This document shows, piece by piece, positions 1 through 11,781 of a stretch of DNA of 64,000 bases (its first letter is position 1; each line of letters opens with the position of its first letter). The notes under the pieces are model-generated. The model saw only the letters and a list, made by a program, of their open reading frames with translations, was not told the DNA's origin and ran no database searches. The position numbers were made by a program, and so were the translations under genes. Origin of the DNA: Auricularia sp. M13 (taxonomy: Eukaryota > Basidiomycota > Agaricomycetes > Auriculariales > Auriculariaceae); contig CM073196.1 in the NCBI GenBank assembly GCA_037042915.1, positions 2,170,001 to 2,234,000 on the forward strand, given 5' to 3'.

Positions 1-3000
1 CAAGTGCTTTGACGCGGTATGCATCGTGTTCTGTCTATGCATCCGACTCTGACTCGGATTTGTGCGCATATATTGTGATAGCTCTCACATTCGGAGAATA
101 ACATGGTGCGCAGAGTCTCCAAATTCTTAGGATGTACTCATTCGACCTCCAGGTGGTAACGGGTATGCGAATTAAAGTGGTTTCGCCAGCGCATACTCAC
201 TAGGAATGCTCAGCGCCAACCGGAAGCGGTAAAACGGTGCTCTTCGAGCTCGCCATCATACGACTTGTTTCCAATGACGCGTCAAAGACCGCCAAATGCG
301 TATATATGGCTCCCACAAAGGTCGGCAGGCTTTATACCGTTTCGTAAAGACCTGACGTAATTTCTGCTCGTCTGCTCGTCCGCGCAGGCTCTCTGCTCCG
401 AGAGGTTCAGGGACTGGTCCAAGAAGTTCGAGCCGTTGGGAATAAAATGTCAGCACGCACTCCCGACCTGATTTCGCGGAACTCATGTGATCGTAGGCTG
501 CGAGTTGACTGGGGACACTGTGACCTACGGGAAAGGCGCCTGGGGCGATGCTTATGCGTCTAGAGTCATGTGAGGTTGCGCCCTCTCACGTCTGCGTCGA
601 CTCATCGAAAGCTTCAGTGTCACTACTCCCGAAAAGTGGGACTCGTTGACTAGGCATTGGTGAGCGACCGTATATAACGCACGAATATACCATATTACTG
701 ACTATGCATAACCCAGGGCCGAGCACGAAAATATTCTCGCCCAGATGCGGCTATTCCTGGTCGACGAGGTATGTCGCAATGTTTCCGGACGAGGCATCGG
801 TCTCACTTGCGCAAGGTTCACATCCTCAACGAGTCAAGAGGAAGTACGCTGGAGGTCTGCGTCGCGCGCATGAAGCTTCGGGGTAGCGCCGTTCGTTTTG
901 TCCTGGTCTCTGCGACCGCGCCGAACATCAGCGACATCGCTGCCTGGATCGGCCAGCGCGGTTCTACTGCAGAGCCTGCGGAGACGTTCATCGTGCGTTC
1001 CGCCTCTCACTATCGTTCATTTTGCTGACCGAGTCGTGCAGTTCGGCGAGGAGTTCCGTCCGTGTCAGCTTAAGCGTCATATCTACAGCTACCCGCCCAA
1101 GCCGAACGAGTTCCAGTTCCAGAAGACACTCGACTTCAAGCTGTACGGGCATCTGCAGCAGCATTCCGTCAACAAGCCCATTCTGGTCTTCTGCCCCACA
1201 CGCAAAGGTCAGGAGCCAGCATGTTCACGCGTGTAGCTCATCTTGTCGCAGGCACTGTCCAGACGGCAGAGCAGCTGATGAAGGAGTTCAAGCAGGCAAA
1301 AAGCTCGCGGATGTCTCTGCCTTGGCACGCGCCACAGAAGTGCGCACACATATGGTGGTCGATCCACGAGGTCGATTCTCATGCATACCTCCAGGATCGA
1401 AGGTTCCTTCAAAGATGCACAACTACAAGGTCAGCCACAAGCCAGGCTTTCCTTCCAATCCAAAACGGGCGATTGATGCTTTCCAGCCCTCGCCGAGGCT
1501 GGCATTGGTGTTCACCATGGTGCGTTATCCTCACCACCGCGATTTGAATGTGGCTGACAAAATTGCAGCTGGTGTGGCATACCAGGATCGTTTATTAACG
1601 GAAGAGCTCTATTCCAAGCGCATTTTGCGGGTCATAGTTGCTACATCAGTACGTGCTCATTGGCAAGTGTAGACATAGCTAATGGGTGCAGACCTTGGCC
1701 GTCGGCGTCAACCTTCGTGAGTCCACATCCTTGCAAGTACTTCGGACTTGTCCAACATTTTCCAGCCGCGCACACGGTTGTGATCAAGGGGACAAAGCTT
1801 TTCCAAGGGCAAGGCTGGTCCGAATATTCTGAGGCAGATATTTTTCAGATGATGGGCAGAGCAGTAAGCATTAGAAGCCGCCGTTGCCTTTCTGCATGCT
1901 CATTCATGATTTTAAGGGTCGCCCACAATTTGGTACAGCACTTTTCATATTTCTGACATGCTACATACTGATTCCGGTTTTTAGACAAGGACGGAATTGC
2001 CATTATCATGTGTTCAACGGTCGACGAAGCAAGTATAACAATCTCGTAGGCGGGACGACCAATCTTGAAAGCTGCTTGCACCTGAACCTGGCCGAACACA
2101 TCAACTCGGAGGTTGGGCTGGGAACGATCACCGACGTCGACACGGCCAAAGCCTGGCTAAAGAATTCGTTCTTCTACCAACGTATACAGAAGAACCCTGC
2201 CCATTACAGGCTCGGCAAAGCCTCGACGCAAACTTGGACCGAGAGGCTCGAAGAAATCGTAGTCGAGTCTGTCGATGACCTCAAGGAATCGGGCCTCGTC
2301 TCCAAGGAGGAGGAAACGGGTAACCTTGTGGCTACTGAATTTGGCGATATCATGAGCAAAGTACGATTTGCGTGACGAGCGATGATAAACATTACTGACG
2401 CATGCTGCTCAGTACTACATCCGCCTTTCAACTGCAAGCCATCCTTCTTTGTACGCCACTGGATCTGAGCTTTCCTCAGATGAAGCTTTTCCTGGCAATG
2501 CCCATGAGTACCTCGTTAAAGTCAATGGTACGCTGCGCTTTTTATTCGCTCCCAGAACGCTCACGGCTCCCGTTTAGTTGGAGGTCATGTGCACAGCCGA
2601 CGAGTGCGTGATTGGCGTGTTTCGAATAAGCCAGCTCCTATTCATGCTCGTGAAATAGGCTGAGCGAAGTACGCTTGAGGTTCGGTGAAAAACAGGTGCG
2701 TGGCCCGATGGGCGCTGGTCACGCGGTCGCCAATGCCTTTTAGGTCTATAACAAGTTGAGGGAGCACAACGACATTCGGTTCAAGACCAACAAAGTTGAA
2801 AAGACTAGTGACAAGCTCTTTGTTCTTATACAGGTAGTCAACTGCTGCACGCCCCGTCTGCCACAAACTGATCTGTACACAGGCAATTCTGGGCGGTATT
2901 TCGCTCACGGATAAGGAATACGAACTCGGCGGACAAGCGCATCTTGACGCGATTCCGGTTCTCAAGCACTGCCCGCGTTTTGCCCGCGCCATCGCAGACA

Positions 3001-5372
3001 TTGGTGTCGCGAAACGCTCGGGGTCGCTGACAAAATACGGACTGGAATTGTGGGTTGGACAACAAGCCAACCTCCTTGCGTGATGTCATTTTCAGGCTGC
3101 GTTGTTTCCATGCGAAGGCATGGGAAGGACGACCCGTGGTGTTGAGACAGATCGAGCATCTGGGTGATAAATCGTATGTCGAAGAATACTTCTCAAATGC
3201 AAGAATACTAACCATATCGAAGGATCAAGGTAGTCGTGCCACGTACTTGCTATAGGCCTCTAACGATAGCTATTTAGGTTCTCATACAACATGGCATCAC
3301 GTCTTTCAGCAAATTGCGCGAGCAAGACCAGATTCGAATTGAAGCGGTAATATCTTCGCCCGACACAGAGCTGCTTGTCGCTGATGACATATTGTAGTTA
3401 CTGAATCGCCGTCCACCTTTCGGTCTGGATGTCATAGCCGCAGCAAAGGAATTGCCCGAGTTCCATCTCAAGATCGTTGATTCCGCCGTCGAGACGCACG
3501 GAGGCAAGGAAGAAGTGCATTGCACCCTCACCATCGAATGCTCAGTCACGGTCGAGCAAAATAAACAGAAACGCCGCAAGCAGAAGCAATCCCTCGGGTT
3601 CTCTAGCGTGGTCTCTATCACTTCAGACGATGAATTCGTCGACTATCGTCGCATTGCGTACGTTCTCTTTATGCCTACCTTCAGCTACTGATGCATATTT
3701 CGATTCAGCACAAAGATGTTGGCACAGGAGCCCAAAACGTTCAGTATTGAAGCCAAGCTTTCTCGGCCCAGTCAATATCTAGAGGTCTCCATCAGTGCAG
3801 TAAGAACTTGGCCCTTTTGTGACGTAGCTGACGTGCTCCTGCAGGACAATTTCGCCGGCGTTTCGCGTTCCGTGACTTGGAAGCCAGATATCTTGCCTCG
3901 AGAATTCCCTGTTCCCGACACACGTCCAAAGACGGCCATTGTACGTTCTACCTCTGCACATGCGGATGCATATGTCTCAATTTGCATAGGACATGGAGGT
4001 CGAGATGTGCATGAATGATCCCGACTTTTGGGACGCATTCGAGGAGCCTTTGAGAACGGGTATGCTCAGAACGGATCCAAGGAAAAGCTTATAGCATTCC
4101 ATAGACTCTGAAGAACCCGAACGGCCTGAAGAAAAATCATCCAAGATTCTTCATGCGCTGGATAAGGTTCAAATTTCGCTAACTAAAGAGCCGACACCAG
4201 CCAAACGCATCGACGGAAAATACGAGTGGGTATCATTCCAGCACATCAGCGGCCGGCTGATAACAATTCAAGATGCAACCATACTTGCAAGGATAAAACA
4301 TGCTGCCGGCACCTTTGGTTTGCTGTGAGTCATGCTTTGGTATATTGACTGACACGTTCACAGTTGTCGAGATGGCCTAGAAAAACCCCCGAAAACTACA
4401 AAGGCCGTAGCAAAATCGCAAGAAAAGGCTGCCAACGTCAACAGCATCCTGCATACTAACCCTGCGCGCGAGTCCATGAAGCCAAGGTTGACGCTTCACG
4501 GCAACCGTGGACCGCAGACGTCTCCATCGCAGTCTGTCAAGCTCGATTCAGACGACGGTCGCTCTCTCGGTCTTCTACGACAGTATGCACCGTTGAAGAA
4601 CGACGCTGGCTCCCCGGGGTTTCCTTCTACGACCGCCCGGAAGCGCAAGTTGTCTTCCTGGGAGGACGAGAATGCCGCTGCTGCTCCATCTTCTGATGAC
4701 CCACGCATGCTAGAATTCTTCGAGCCCGATGACCCCCGCCGCCGCCGCCTCGAAAGAAGTCTAAGGTGACCAAGCGCTCAGCAAGTAAGGCAGCTGGCTC
4801 AAAAATCTCGAATATGTCAACGCTACCTGTCGCCTCTGCGTCTTCAGTGTCTGCTCCTTCGCCTGGCAGGCTTGCTCTTTCCAAGTGCCCGCCGACGCCG
4901 CCCCTATTCTTACCTGATTCCCCGCTGTTCTTGCCCGATTCCGATGACTTCGTCCAACACCACCATTCTGGCCCATCTTTCTCTGATGATGATAGCTGCT
5001 TCCCTCCTTTTCCTGACAAGAGCTCAAGTACCGTCGTGCTCGAAAGCTCGCTTTCACAGAACTCAGAGAGCTTTCTCGTTACAGAGAAGGGATCTTGTTT
5101 CGACGAATATGACGATTACTTGACGCAGGCGGACGATATACCAGCAGCCTATGAAGCAAGACCTGCGGAGCGCCCCGCTTTCACCTTCAGCTCGTCAGGA
5201 AACGACGGAGGCAAAGCCGTCGATGACACCACCCCCGTTTGCCGCACGCACCGATACGGCTACACCAACAACCATCAAAAGTATAGTCGACCCTGCGGCG
5301 GACAGTATAAACGAGGATCTTGCTATGTTTGAAGAATGGTTGCGAAGCGGCAACGTGATCATCGAGGACTAG
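1..5372 (+). CDS. HFM1: MER3/HFM1-type meiotic ATP-dependent DNA helicase, 5' partial
   Basis: Superfamily 2 Ski2-like helicase that stabilises crossover intermediates in meiosis. The first bases already read as the coding segment KCFDA, so the start lies outside the window. Spliced exons then show Walker A (APTGSGKT, about 198-221), the DEVH box (LVDE then VH across an intron at about 769-813), the SAT motif (LVSATAPN), FCPTRKG, ATSTLAVGVNLPAHT and the Q-x-x-GRAGRP helicase C end, then a Sec63-like region up to about 3.4 kb. These are in the order of the MER3/HFM1 family. The C-terminal tail (from about 4.4 kb) is low complexity with acidic and Ser-rich stretches, ending at EEWLRSGNVIIED. 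The tail reads continuously only if the C run at 4733-4737 gains one base and the run at 5232-5236 loses one. Most introns are GT-AG and about 45-60 bp. Brr2 and Slh1 are less likely because there is only one helicase cassette. Confidence 0.9.
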
Positions 5373-5410
5373 GAGTTGCAGGGGTTGACTGTATTATATT
5401 CCGCGTTATA

Positions 5411-6850
5411 CTAGATTCTATTGCTTGTCTGACGGCTTGGACTCGTCCGTCGGTGCGACGTAAACCCTGAAAGCTCTGGCAAACCGGTCGTCCCACGCAG
5501 GGGGACGCCGGGGCGTAGGATGGACCAGCCCCGTTCCTCTGCGCGCCACCGCTGCTCCTTTTTCAGGCGCTCCGCACGCAGCTCGACCTCCGTCGGCGGC
5601 GGGTAATTGCGCTCCTCCTTGGTCGGTTCGCGGAGGCCGCGTGACAGCTCGCGCGCGGTCGTGATCTTTTTCGCCAGTGCCTCGTAATACTTTTTGCGCG
5701 CCTTGGCGTTCTTCTCGGGCAGGTTGACAAAGGCCGGCAGGTACTCCTCCTCCTGCTTGAGGTCGAAGTCAAGGTCGCCGCCTGGTCTGGCGTCGAAGGG
5801 CCGCGTTTGCGCCATGACGAGGCGGTATGCTGCGTCGCACCCAACGCGCATCCGTTTTCGCTCGTTGAAGAAATCGGCAATCATCCATGGGATGTTGCGG
5901 AAACCGATGAGATTGGAAAACGGGACGAGGAGAAGCGGAGGCTGCTCCGGCAGCACTGCTGGTGGTTGGTCAAGATGCGCAGGGATGGTCGTGCGTCGTT
6001 GCTTCTGCTCGGGCAGCGTAGCCTGGGGAAATAACCCTGGGATTACGGGCGGTTGGAACGGTTTGGAGGGTGCAGCGGCATCCCGCTGCTCGTTGGATGC
6101 TGAATCATCCTGCGGCTCATGTTCGTCGAATACGCCGTCGGTAGAGAGTTCTTGTGCAAGTTCTTCCTCTCTGTCGACGCGTTCGAGGATTCTGTCCAAC
6201 CTTCCCGGGTGCCATGCATGAATTCCTTGAACGAGTGCCGTCCGATGATGACGGTGCCTCCCTCCGCTTCTCGGGCCAGCTTCTGTGCAGGCGTCATCTG
6301 CAGTGGAATGGGAATGGGGTTGGGCGGCTCTGGGTCGAGGCCTGCAGCGATGCGCCGTCGCGACTTGATTTTCTCCGCGATCAGGCTGGACAGCTCGCCG
6401 TAGCGTCTCCCGTTGACGATTTCGTAGTCGACGGCAGCAGATACGAGTACTGGCTACAACGCGTTAGTTTCGCAGAGCTATGGAGCAGAAGGAGAGACGA
6501 GTAGCAACCTTGACATACTTCTTGAAAAAGCGCATCGAGCGCTGGTAGTCGTCGTCGCTGGGCGATTTGCACGTGTACACGGTGACTTTTCGTGGCAAGT
6601 CATGGGTCGCAAGAGGCTCCTGGGCAAGGTGCGCGACACGCTCCTTGTACGAGTCGCGTATGAGGCGGCACTGGCGGCGGTCGTAGATGTAGGTGCCGAG
6701 CAGCGAGCCGGTGACGGACAGGAATATGAGCCAGTTGCGCGACGGCAGGCGGGGACGGAAGGTCGTCACGCTCTTGGGGACGCCGAGCGACTGCAGCAGC
6801 TCGCCGACGGGCCGCGGGCGCGGCGGCTTGGGCGCGTCTTCGGCAGACAT
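5411..6850 (-). CDS. TIM54: Mitochondrial inner membrane translocase subunit Tim54
   Basis: Component of the TIM22 complex, which inserts carrier proteins into the mitochondrial inner membrane. Exon 1 (6850-6509) encodes MSAEDAPKPPRPRP, a single transmembrane segment (NWLIFLSVTGSLLGTYIY) and the conserved PRKVTVYTCKSPSDD block. A 55 bp intron (6508-6454) follows, then PVLVSAAVDYEIVNGRRYGEL. The rest matches the Tim54 layout, ending in the family-like WDDRFARAFRVY. Two frame breaks separate these blocks: near 6196-6210, and at the 5-base G run 5500-5504. Adding one base at each restores the family pattern, and the corrected stop would be at 5418 instead of 5411. It is divergent from the HYPK-like gene with 64 bp between start codons. 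The frame breaks look like consensus errors, though a decayed gene is formally possible. Confidence 0.88.
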
Positions 6851-6914
6851 GCGCCTGCAAAGTGAGTGACAGGAAAACAGCGATCCTCCGTTTGAACTTC
6901 AGCCTTGCAGCCAC

Positions 6915-7344
6915 ATGTCTGCCACAGCGAACGGCCGCGGCGGCCAGCCCGAAGTCATAGTCTCGGTGCGTGCGCTGGTCGTGGGCAGCGTGTTCTGGGC
7001 GCTCAGGGCTTGCAGTTTGTGGACGGGCAGTCGTACAGCAAGACGAAGCTGGAGGAGGCGTTCCGCGCCGGCTTCTTCGACAGGCCCGCGCCTACCAAGG
7101 CCGGCAAGGAGGCTGGGAGCGCGAAGAAGGACGACGTGGAGTATATTGTGGGCATATTTACATTTACATTTACATTTACATTAACGGGCGAGGGCTCATA
7201 TTGTTTCAGGTGCGCGAGCTGGAAACCACCAAGGCCGAGGCCGAGCGTGTGCTGAGCGAGCACGGCGGGGACCTGCAGGCGGCGCTGCGGACGCTGGTGT
7301 GCGCGAGCTGGGGCGGGTCTGGGAGCGGGCAGAGTGCAAAGTGA
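6915..7344 (+). CDS. HYPK-like small UBA-domain protein
   Basis: Three exons give a protein of roughly 100 residues beginning MSATANGRGGQPEVIVS. Introns are 6966-7002 or close to it and 7148-7209 (GT-AG). The second intron carries an ATTTAC repeat. The C-terminal segment VRELETTKAEAERVL followed by SEHGGDLQAALRTLV resembles the three-helix UBA-like domain of HYPK and NAC-alpha, which in HYPK binds and regulates the N-terminal acetyltransferase NatA at the ribosome. The middle is charged and probably disordered. Identification rests on this one domain, so function is inferred; another small UBA protein is possible. It shares a 64 bp divergent promoter region with TIM54. Confidence 0.55.
7156..7179. 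repeat. (ATTTAC)4 microsatellite in an intron
   Basis: Four exact copies of ATTTAC lie inside the second intron of the HYPK-like gene (7148-7209). Confidence 0.9.
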
Positions 7345-7449
7345 GATCTGAGACGCGAGGGTTGTTCGGCCGGAGTTGTCGCCTATTGTCGTGCTGTATT
7401 CGTCTATGCATGCTGCTACTTAGACTCTCCCACCGCCCACTCACCCGCT

Positions 7450-7476
7450 CGGTCCCAGTCCCAGTCCCAGTCCCGC
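7450..7476. repeat. Short CCCAGT tandem repeat upstream of the STE23 start
   Basis: About four copies of a CCCAGT hexamer sit 20-45 bp before the ATG at 7497, in the presumed 5' UTR or promoter. Confidence 0.7.
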
Positions 7477-7496
7477 ATTTTGCACGGACGCTCGCA

Positions 7497-10400
7497 ATGG
7501 CCGCTGCCTGGCGCCCGGTCGCCGCCCCGCCGCACGACGTCTACACGACTCCGATCCAGCGCTCGCCCAACGACGACCGCGAGTACCGCATTATCCGTCT
7601 GCGCAATGGCCTCCACGCCATGCTCGTGCACGACCCCAGCGCAGACAAGGCCGCCGCGGGGCTCGCAGTCACCGTCGGCCACTTGAGCGATCCCGTGAGC
7701 ACGACCGGTGCAGTCCCCGTCGCGTGTGGCTGACAGGGTCGCGTTTTAGGTCGACATGCCCGGTCTCGCGCACTTTTGCGAGCATCTGCTCTTCATGGCA
7801 CGTCGCCCGCGACGCCCAGACCCGCCCAGCTCATCGCGTCGCACAGGGCACAGAGCAGTTCCCGCGCGAGAACGAGTACGGCGAGGTGCGTGCCACCGAT
7901 CGTCGCGATGCCCGCAGCTCACGCTTATCTCAGTACATTGCCGCACACGGCGGCCACACCAACGCGTACACCTCGCCCTCCGACACCAACTACTTTTTTT
8001 CCGTCGGCTCCGACTATCTCGCCGGCGCGCTCGAACGCTTCAGCGGCTTCTTCCACTCGCCGCTGTTCGAAGCCTCCTGCACCGTGCGCGAGCTCAAGGC
8101 CGTCGACTCGGAACACAAGAAAAACCTCCAGTCAGACTCATGGCGTCTCTTCCAGATGTCCAAGTCGCTCTCCAAGCCCGGCCACGTCTGGGCCAAGTTT
8201 GGCAGCGGCAATATGGTCTCGCTCACCGCCGCCGCGAAGGCCGTGGCAGCCATAGAGCGCGAGACTCTCAACGGCACATCGTCGCAGGGTGGCAGCCTGG
8301 CGCCCACACCCACGGCCTCGCGCATCCCTTCTCCTACTCCCTCGTTTGCGAGCGACACGGAGCCGGACGGTGGTGTTATTGGACGCGAGACGCGGAGACG
8401 GCTTGTGGAGTGGTGGGAGACGCATTACTGCGCATCGCGCATGAATCTGGTCATCTTGGGCAAGGGTGAGTACAGATCGGTCTCTTGCCCGCATGGCAGA
8501 CCATGACCCTGCCCCAGAGCCGCTCGACCAGCTCACGTCCATGGCCGTGGAATATTTTTCTGCTATCAAGAACCGATCTTTACCTACTGTCAAGGATGTG
8601 GCAGAACTGCCGTGGGGACCCGATGAGTCAGGGGCAAGTGCTTTACTTATTGCTCCCTCTGTCGCTGACGCCACGCGTTTAGACGATAATCTACGCCAAG
8701 ACAATAATGGATTTCCATGCCGTCGAATTGCAGTTTCAGCTCACCCCGGAGTACTATCATTGGCGTTCCAAACCAGGCCACTTCCTCGCCCACTTGATCG
8801 GCCACGAAGGTCCTGGTTCGCTTCATTCGTATCTGAAACAAAAGGGTCTTCTCGTACGACTTTCCTGTGGTTGTCAGCACCAGGCTCGCGGTATAGACTT
8901 TTTCAAAATCACCTGCTTTTTGACCCTCGAGGGCTTCAGTGCGTATCTGATTTTCTTTTTCAAAATTAACGACTACAAGCTGACGACGATTCATAGAGCG
9001 TTATCGTGAGGTCGTTCTGACGCTATGCAAATACCTCAACATGCTGCGCGACACACCCACCTTCCCTGAGCACCTCTTCAACGAATTGAAGGTCCTGGCT
9101 GAGACGCGGTTCAACTATGCCGAGAAGCGCCCTGCGGAGAACTATGTCTCGACTTTGGCAGAACACATGCAGCGCCCGTACCCCCCGGAGTATGTTCTCA
9201 GTGGTCACACGCTGCTGTGGGACTGGGACGAGCCGCTCGTTCGCCGCACGCTCGCAGAGCTTCTTCCCGAGAAAGGCCGAGTTATCGTTATGGCAAAGAA
9301 TTACGAGCCGCTTGGCGTGGATGACACTGTTAAATGGGACGCGGAAAAGTGGTACAAGACGCCCTATCGCATGGTACCCATGGACGAGGAGTTTTTGAAG
9401 GCTGCCGGGGAGCCCAACGACATCCCTGCGTTACACCTACCCCATCAAAACAACTTCATTCCTTCTCATCTGGCTGTTGATAAGCAGCCGGTTGACACGG
9501 TATGCGATTAATATCCATTTGGAAACCGCGGCTGAACGTTTGCCAAAGCCGCAGAAACAAGCAAACGTGATCTCGAAAACGAAACTGTCGACGCTCTTTC
9601 ACAAGAAGGACGACCAGTTCTGGGTCCCCAAGGCGAATGTCTTCGTCTTCATGTGGTCGCCCATGGCCTCTCCCACACCTCGCCATGTAGTCAAGACTCG
9701 CATATTCTGCGAATTGGTGACAGATGCGCTGACAGAGTACTCGTACGACGCCGACCTGGCCGGCCTGCGCTATAGGCTCACCCCGGACATCTACGGCATC
9801 CAGGTTTCGGTCAGCGGGTACAACGATAAGCTTCCTGTGCTGCTTGCCACCGTCCTGGAAAAGATCAAAACAATCCGACTTGATCCTAGGCGATTTGCGG
9901 ATGTTAAGGAAGATGTGCGCTGTTTTTGTTCTATTTTCCTTCGCGTCAAGATTTCTTACCTGCTGCGTAGCTTCGTCAAGAATGGACGAACTTCCGAATG
10001 AGCCAGCCTGTTGAGCTCGCTGATTACTATCTCCGGTTTTGCTTGACTGAGCGCACATGGCCACCTGACGAACGCCTTGACGAGCTCGAGAGTGCGTGCT
10101 TTCGCGCTATGGACCGAAGTCATTGTCAACGTCTAACGCTGTTTCAAGGTATCACGTTGGAGGAGGTTCAACACCATGCTGCCGAGCTTTTATCGCGTAT
10201 CCAGATCGAAAGCCTCGTTCACGGAAACTTCTCTCGCGAGGTACGGTCAATACATATTCTAAAGGTTACTACTCATCCTCGAATTAGGACGCTATTGCGC
10301 TTATGGAGAAAACTGAGTCTATCCTCGCTGCTCGGCCGTTGTCGGTATCCGAACGCATATCGAACCGCTCACACGTTCTACCCGCAAGTAAGTTATGATG

Positions 10401-11426
10401 TCGGTATAATTTTGACAACTCTGACATGTGTAGACGCAAACTTCATCTGGAAGGCTGATGTCCCGAACGTCGAGGACGTCAACTCTGGTCTTTCGTACTA
10501 CGCTCATGTCGGCGACCTCACAGACGAGCCGCTCCGCGCGAAGCTCAGCTTGCTCTCGCATATCATCCACGAGCCCTGTTTCGATCAGCTCCGGACTAAG
10601 CAGCAACTGGGCTACATAGTGCGCAGCGTTATGCTCATGCGCACGGGCATCATGGGCTTGCGGATCCACGTCCAGAGCGAGCGGAGCCCTGCGTATCTGG
10701 AGCAGTGCGTCGACGGCTTCCTTCGCGGATTCAAGGACCATCTGGCCGGCATGTCGGACGCCGAGTTCGAGAAACAAAAGAACGGGCTGATCGCCAAAAA
10801 GACTGAGAAAGTCAAGAATCTCGCGGAGGAGGCTGCCAGATTATGGGCTGCCATTGATTCAGGATATTACGACTTCCTCAGGCGTACGTGCTTTTTCTGA
10901 ACCTGCTTATTCTTACCTCTGAATTCCTGGCCTTCGCTTCTCAGGCGAGGTCGACGTCGAGAACTTACGCCCGATTACTCGCCAAGATCTTGTGGATTTC
11001 TACGCGCAGTACATCCACCCCGACGGTCCTGACCGTCGCAAACTCTCGATTCATTTCAAGGGTCGGCCGAAAGTTGCACCGAAGTTTAGTGTGGCAGCAG
11101 CTCAGGCGTTCCTGCCATTGCTGAAGCATCACGGTGTCCCGGTAAACGAGGCCGATTACAGCGCCCTCTCTGCAGCACAACCTCCCGTTGACTCGGTGAA
11201 GGAGTTTTGGACAGCCACTCTGGCGGGGATGCCGAATATCACCGCCGACGTTGCGCGTATTCTCGTAGAGGACATTGACCGCGTAGCTGCTGCACACCCT
11301 GTGCAGGAACCAGAGGATGTCGACGCTCTTCCGCCAGGTGCGGAGATCGTGACGGACCTGACGACGTTCAAGGCGCGCCTGCCCTTGTCCGCCGCGGCTG
11401 TAGCTGTTGCGCAACGCGGCCAATAA
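7497..11426 (+). CDS. STE23: Insulinase-family M16A metallopeptidase (Ste23 / insulin-degrading enzyme)
   Basis: Zinc peptidase that degrades small peptides and, in yeasts, helps mature lipopeptide pheromone precursors. The inverted zinc motif is visible as GLAHFCEHLLFM (H-x-x-E-H) in exon 2 (7750-7797), followed by GTEQFPRENEY and the family block NAYTSPSDTNYFF. Later exons carry MDFHAVELQFQLTPEYY, FHKKDDQFWVPKA and the C-terminal half motif LRTKQQLGYIV, all typical of insulysins. I count about a dozen exons and roughly 1,000-1,100 residues, the normal family length. Two introns, 7798-7846 (straight after the zinc motif) and 8634-8682, can be joined in frame only as GC-AG introns. No signal peptide is seen, consistent with a cytosolic enzyme. 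Confidence 0.93.
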
Positions 11427-11781
11427 AAGCATTTGAATCCTAATGCAGCAATAAATCTAGTGCCTCTGTATTTTGTATAGCTATCAACCAAAGATAATCG
11501 ACGCAGTGACCGGTAATTTCCCAAAGCGTGCAACCAGAAACTCAAGACAAATGTCTTCGTCAAATGCAATAATAGCTATTATGGCGTACATTTTGAGTGG
11601 TGGGGGTGCAGGACAGTATACTTCGTTTTGGCGCGTCTTAGCGTTGGTCCTAGCATCGGAATGTGGAGACAGGGTCCGGATTTTGTGGCAACTAGCGTGT
11701 CGGAGATAGAATTTCATCAAAATACGCGACGCGTATTCGGTCTCCGCAACTTGTCTTATCTTCGCCCCACGAACGAACAAG

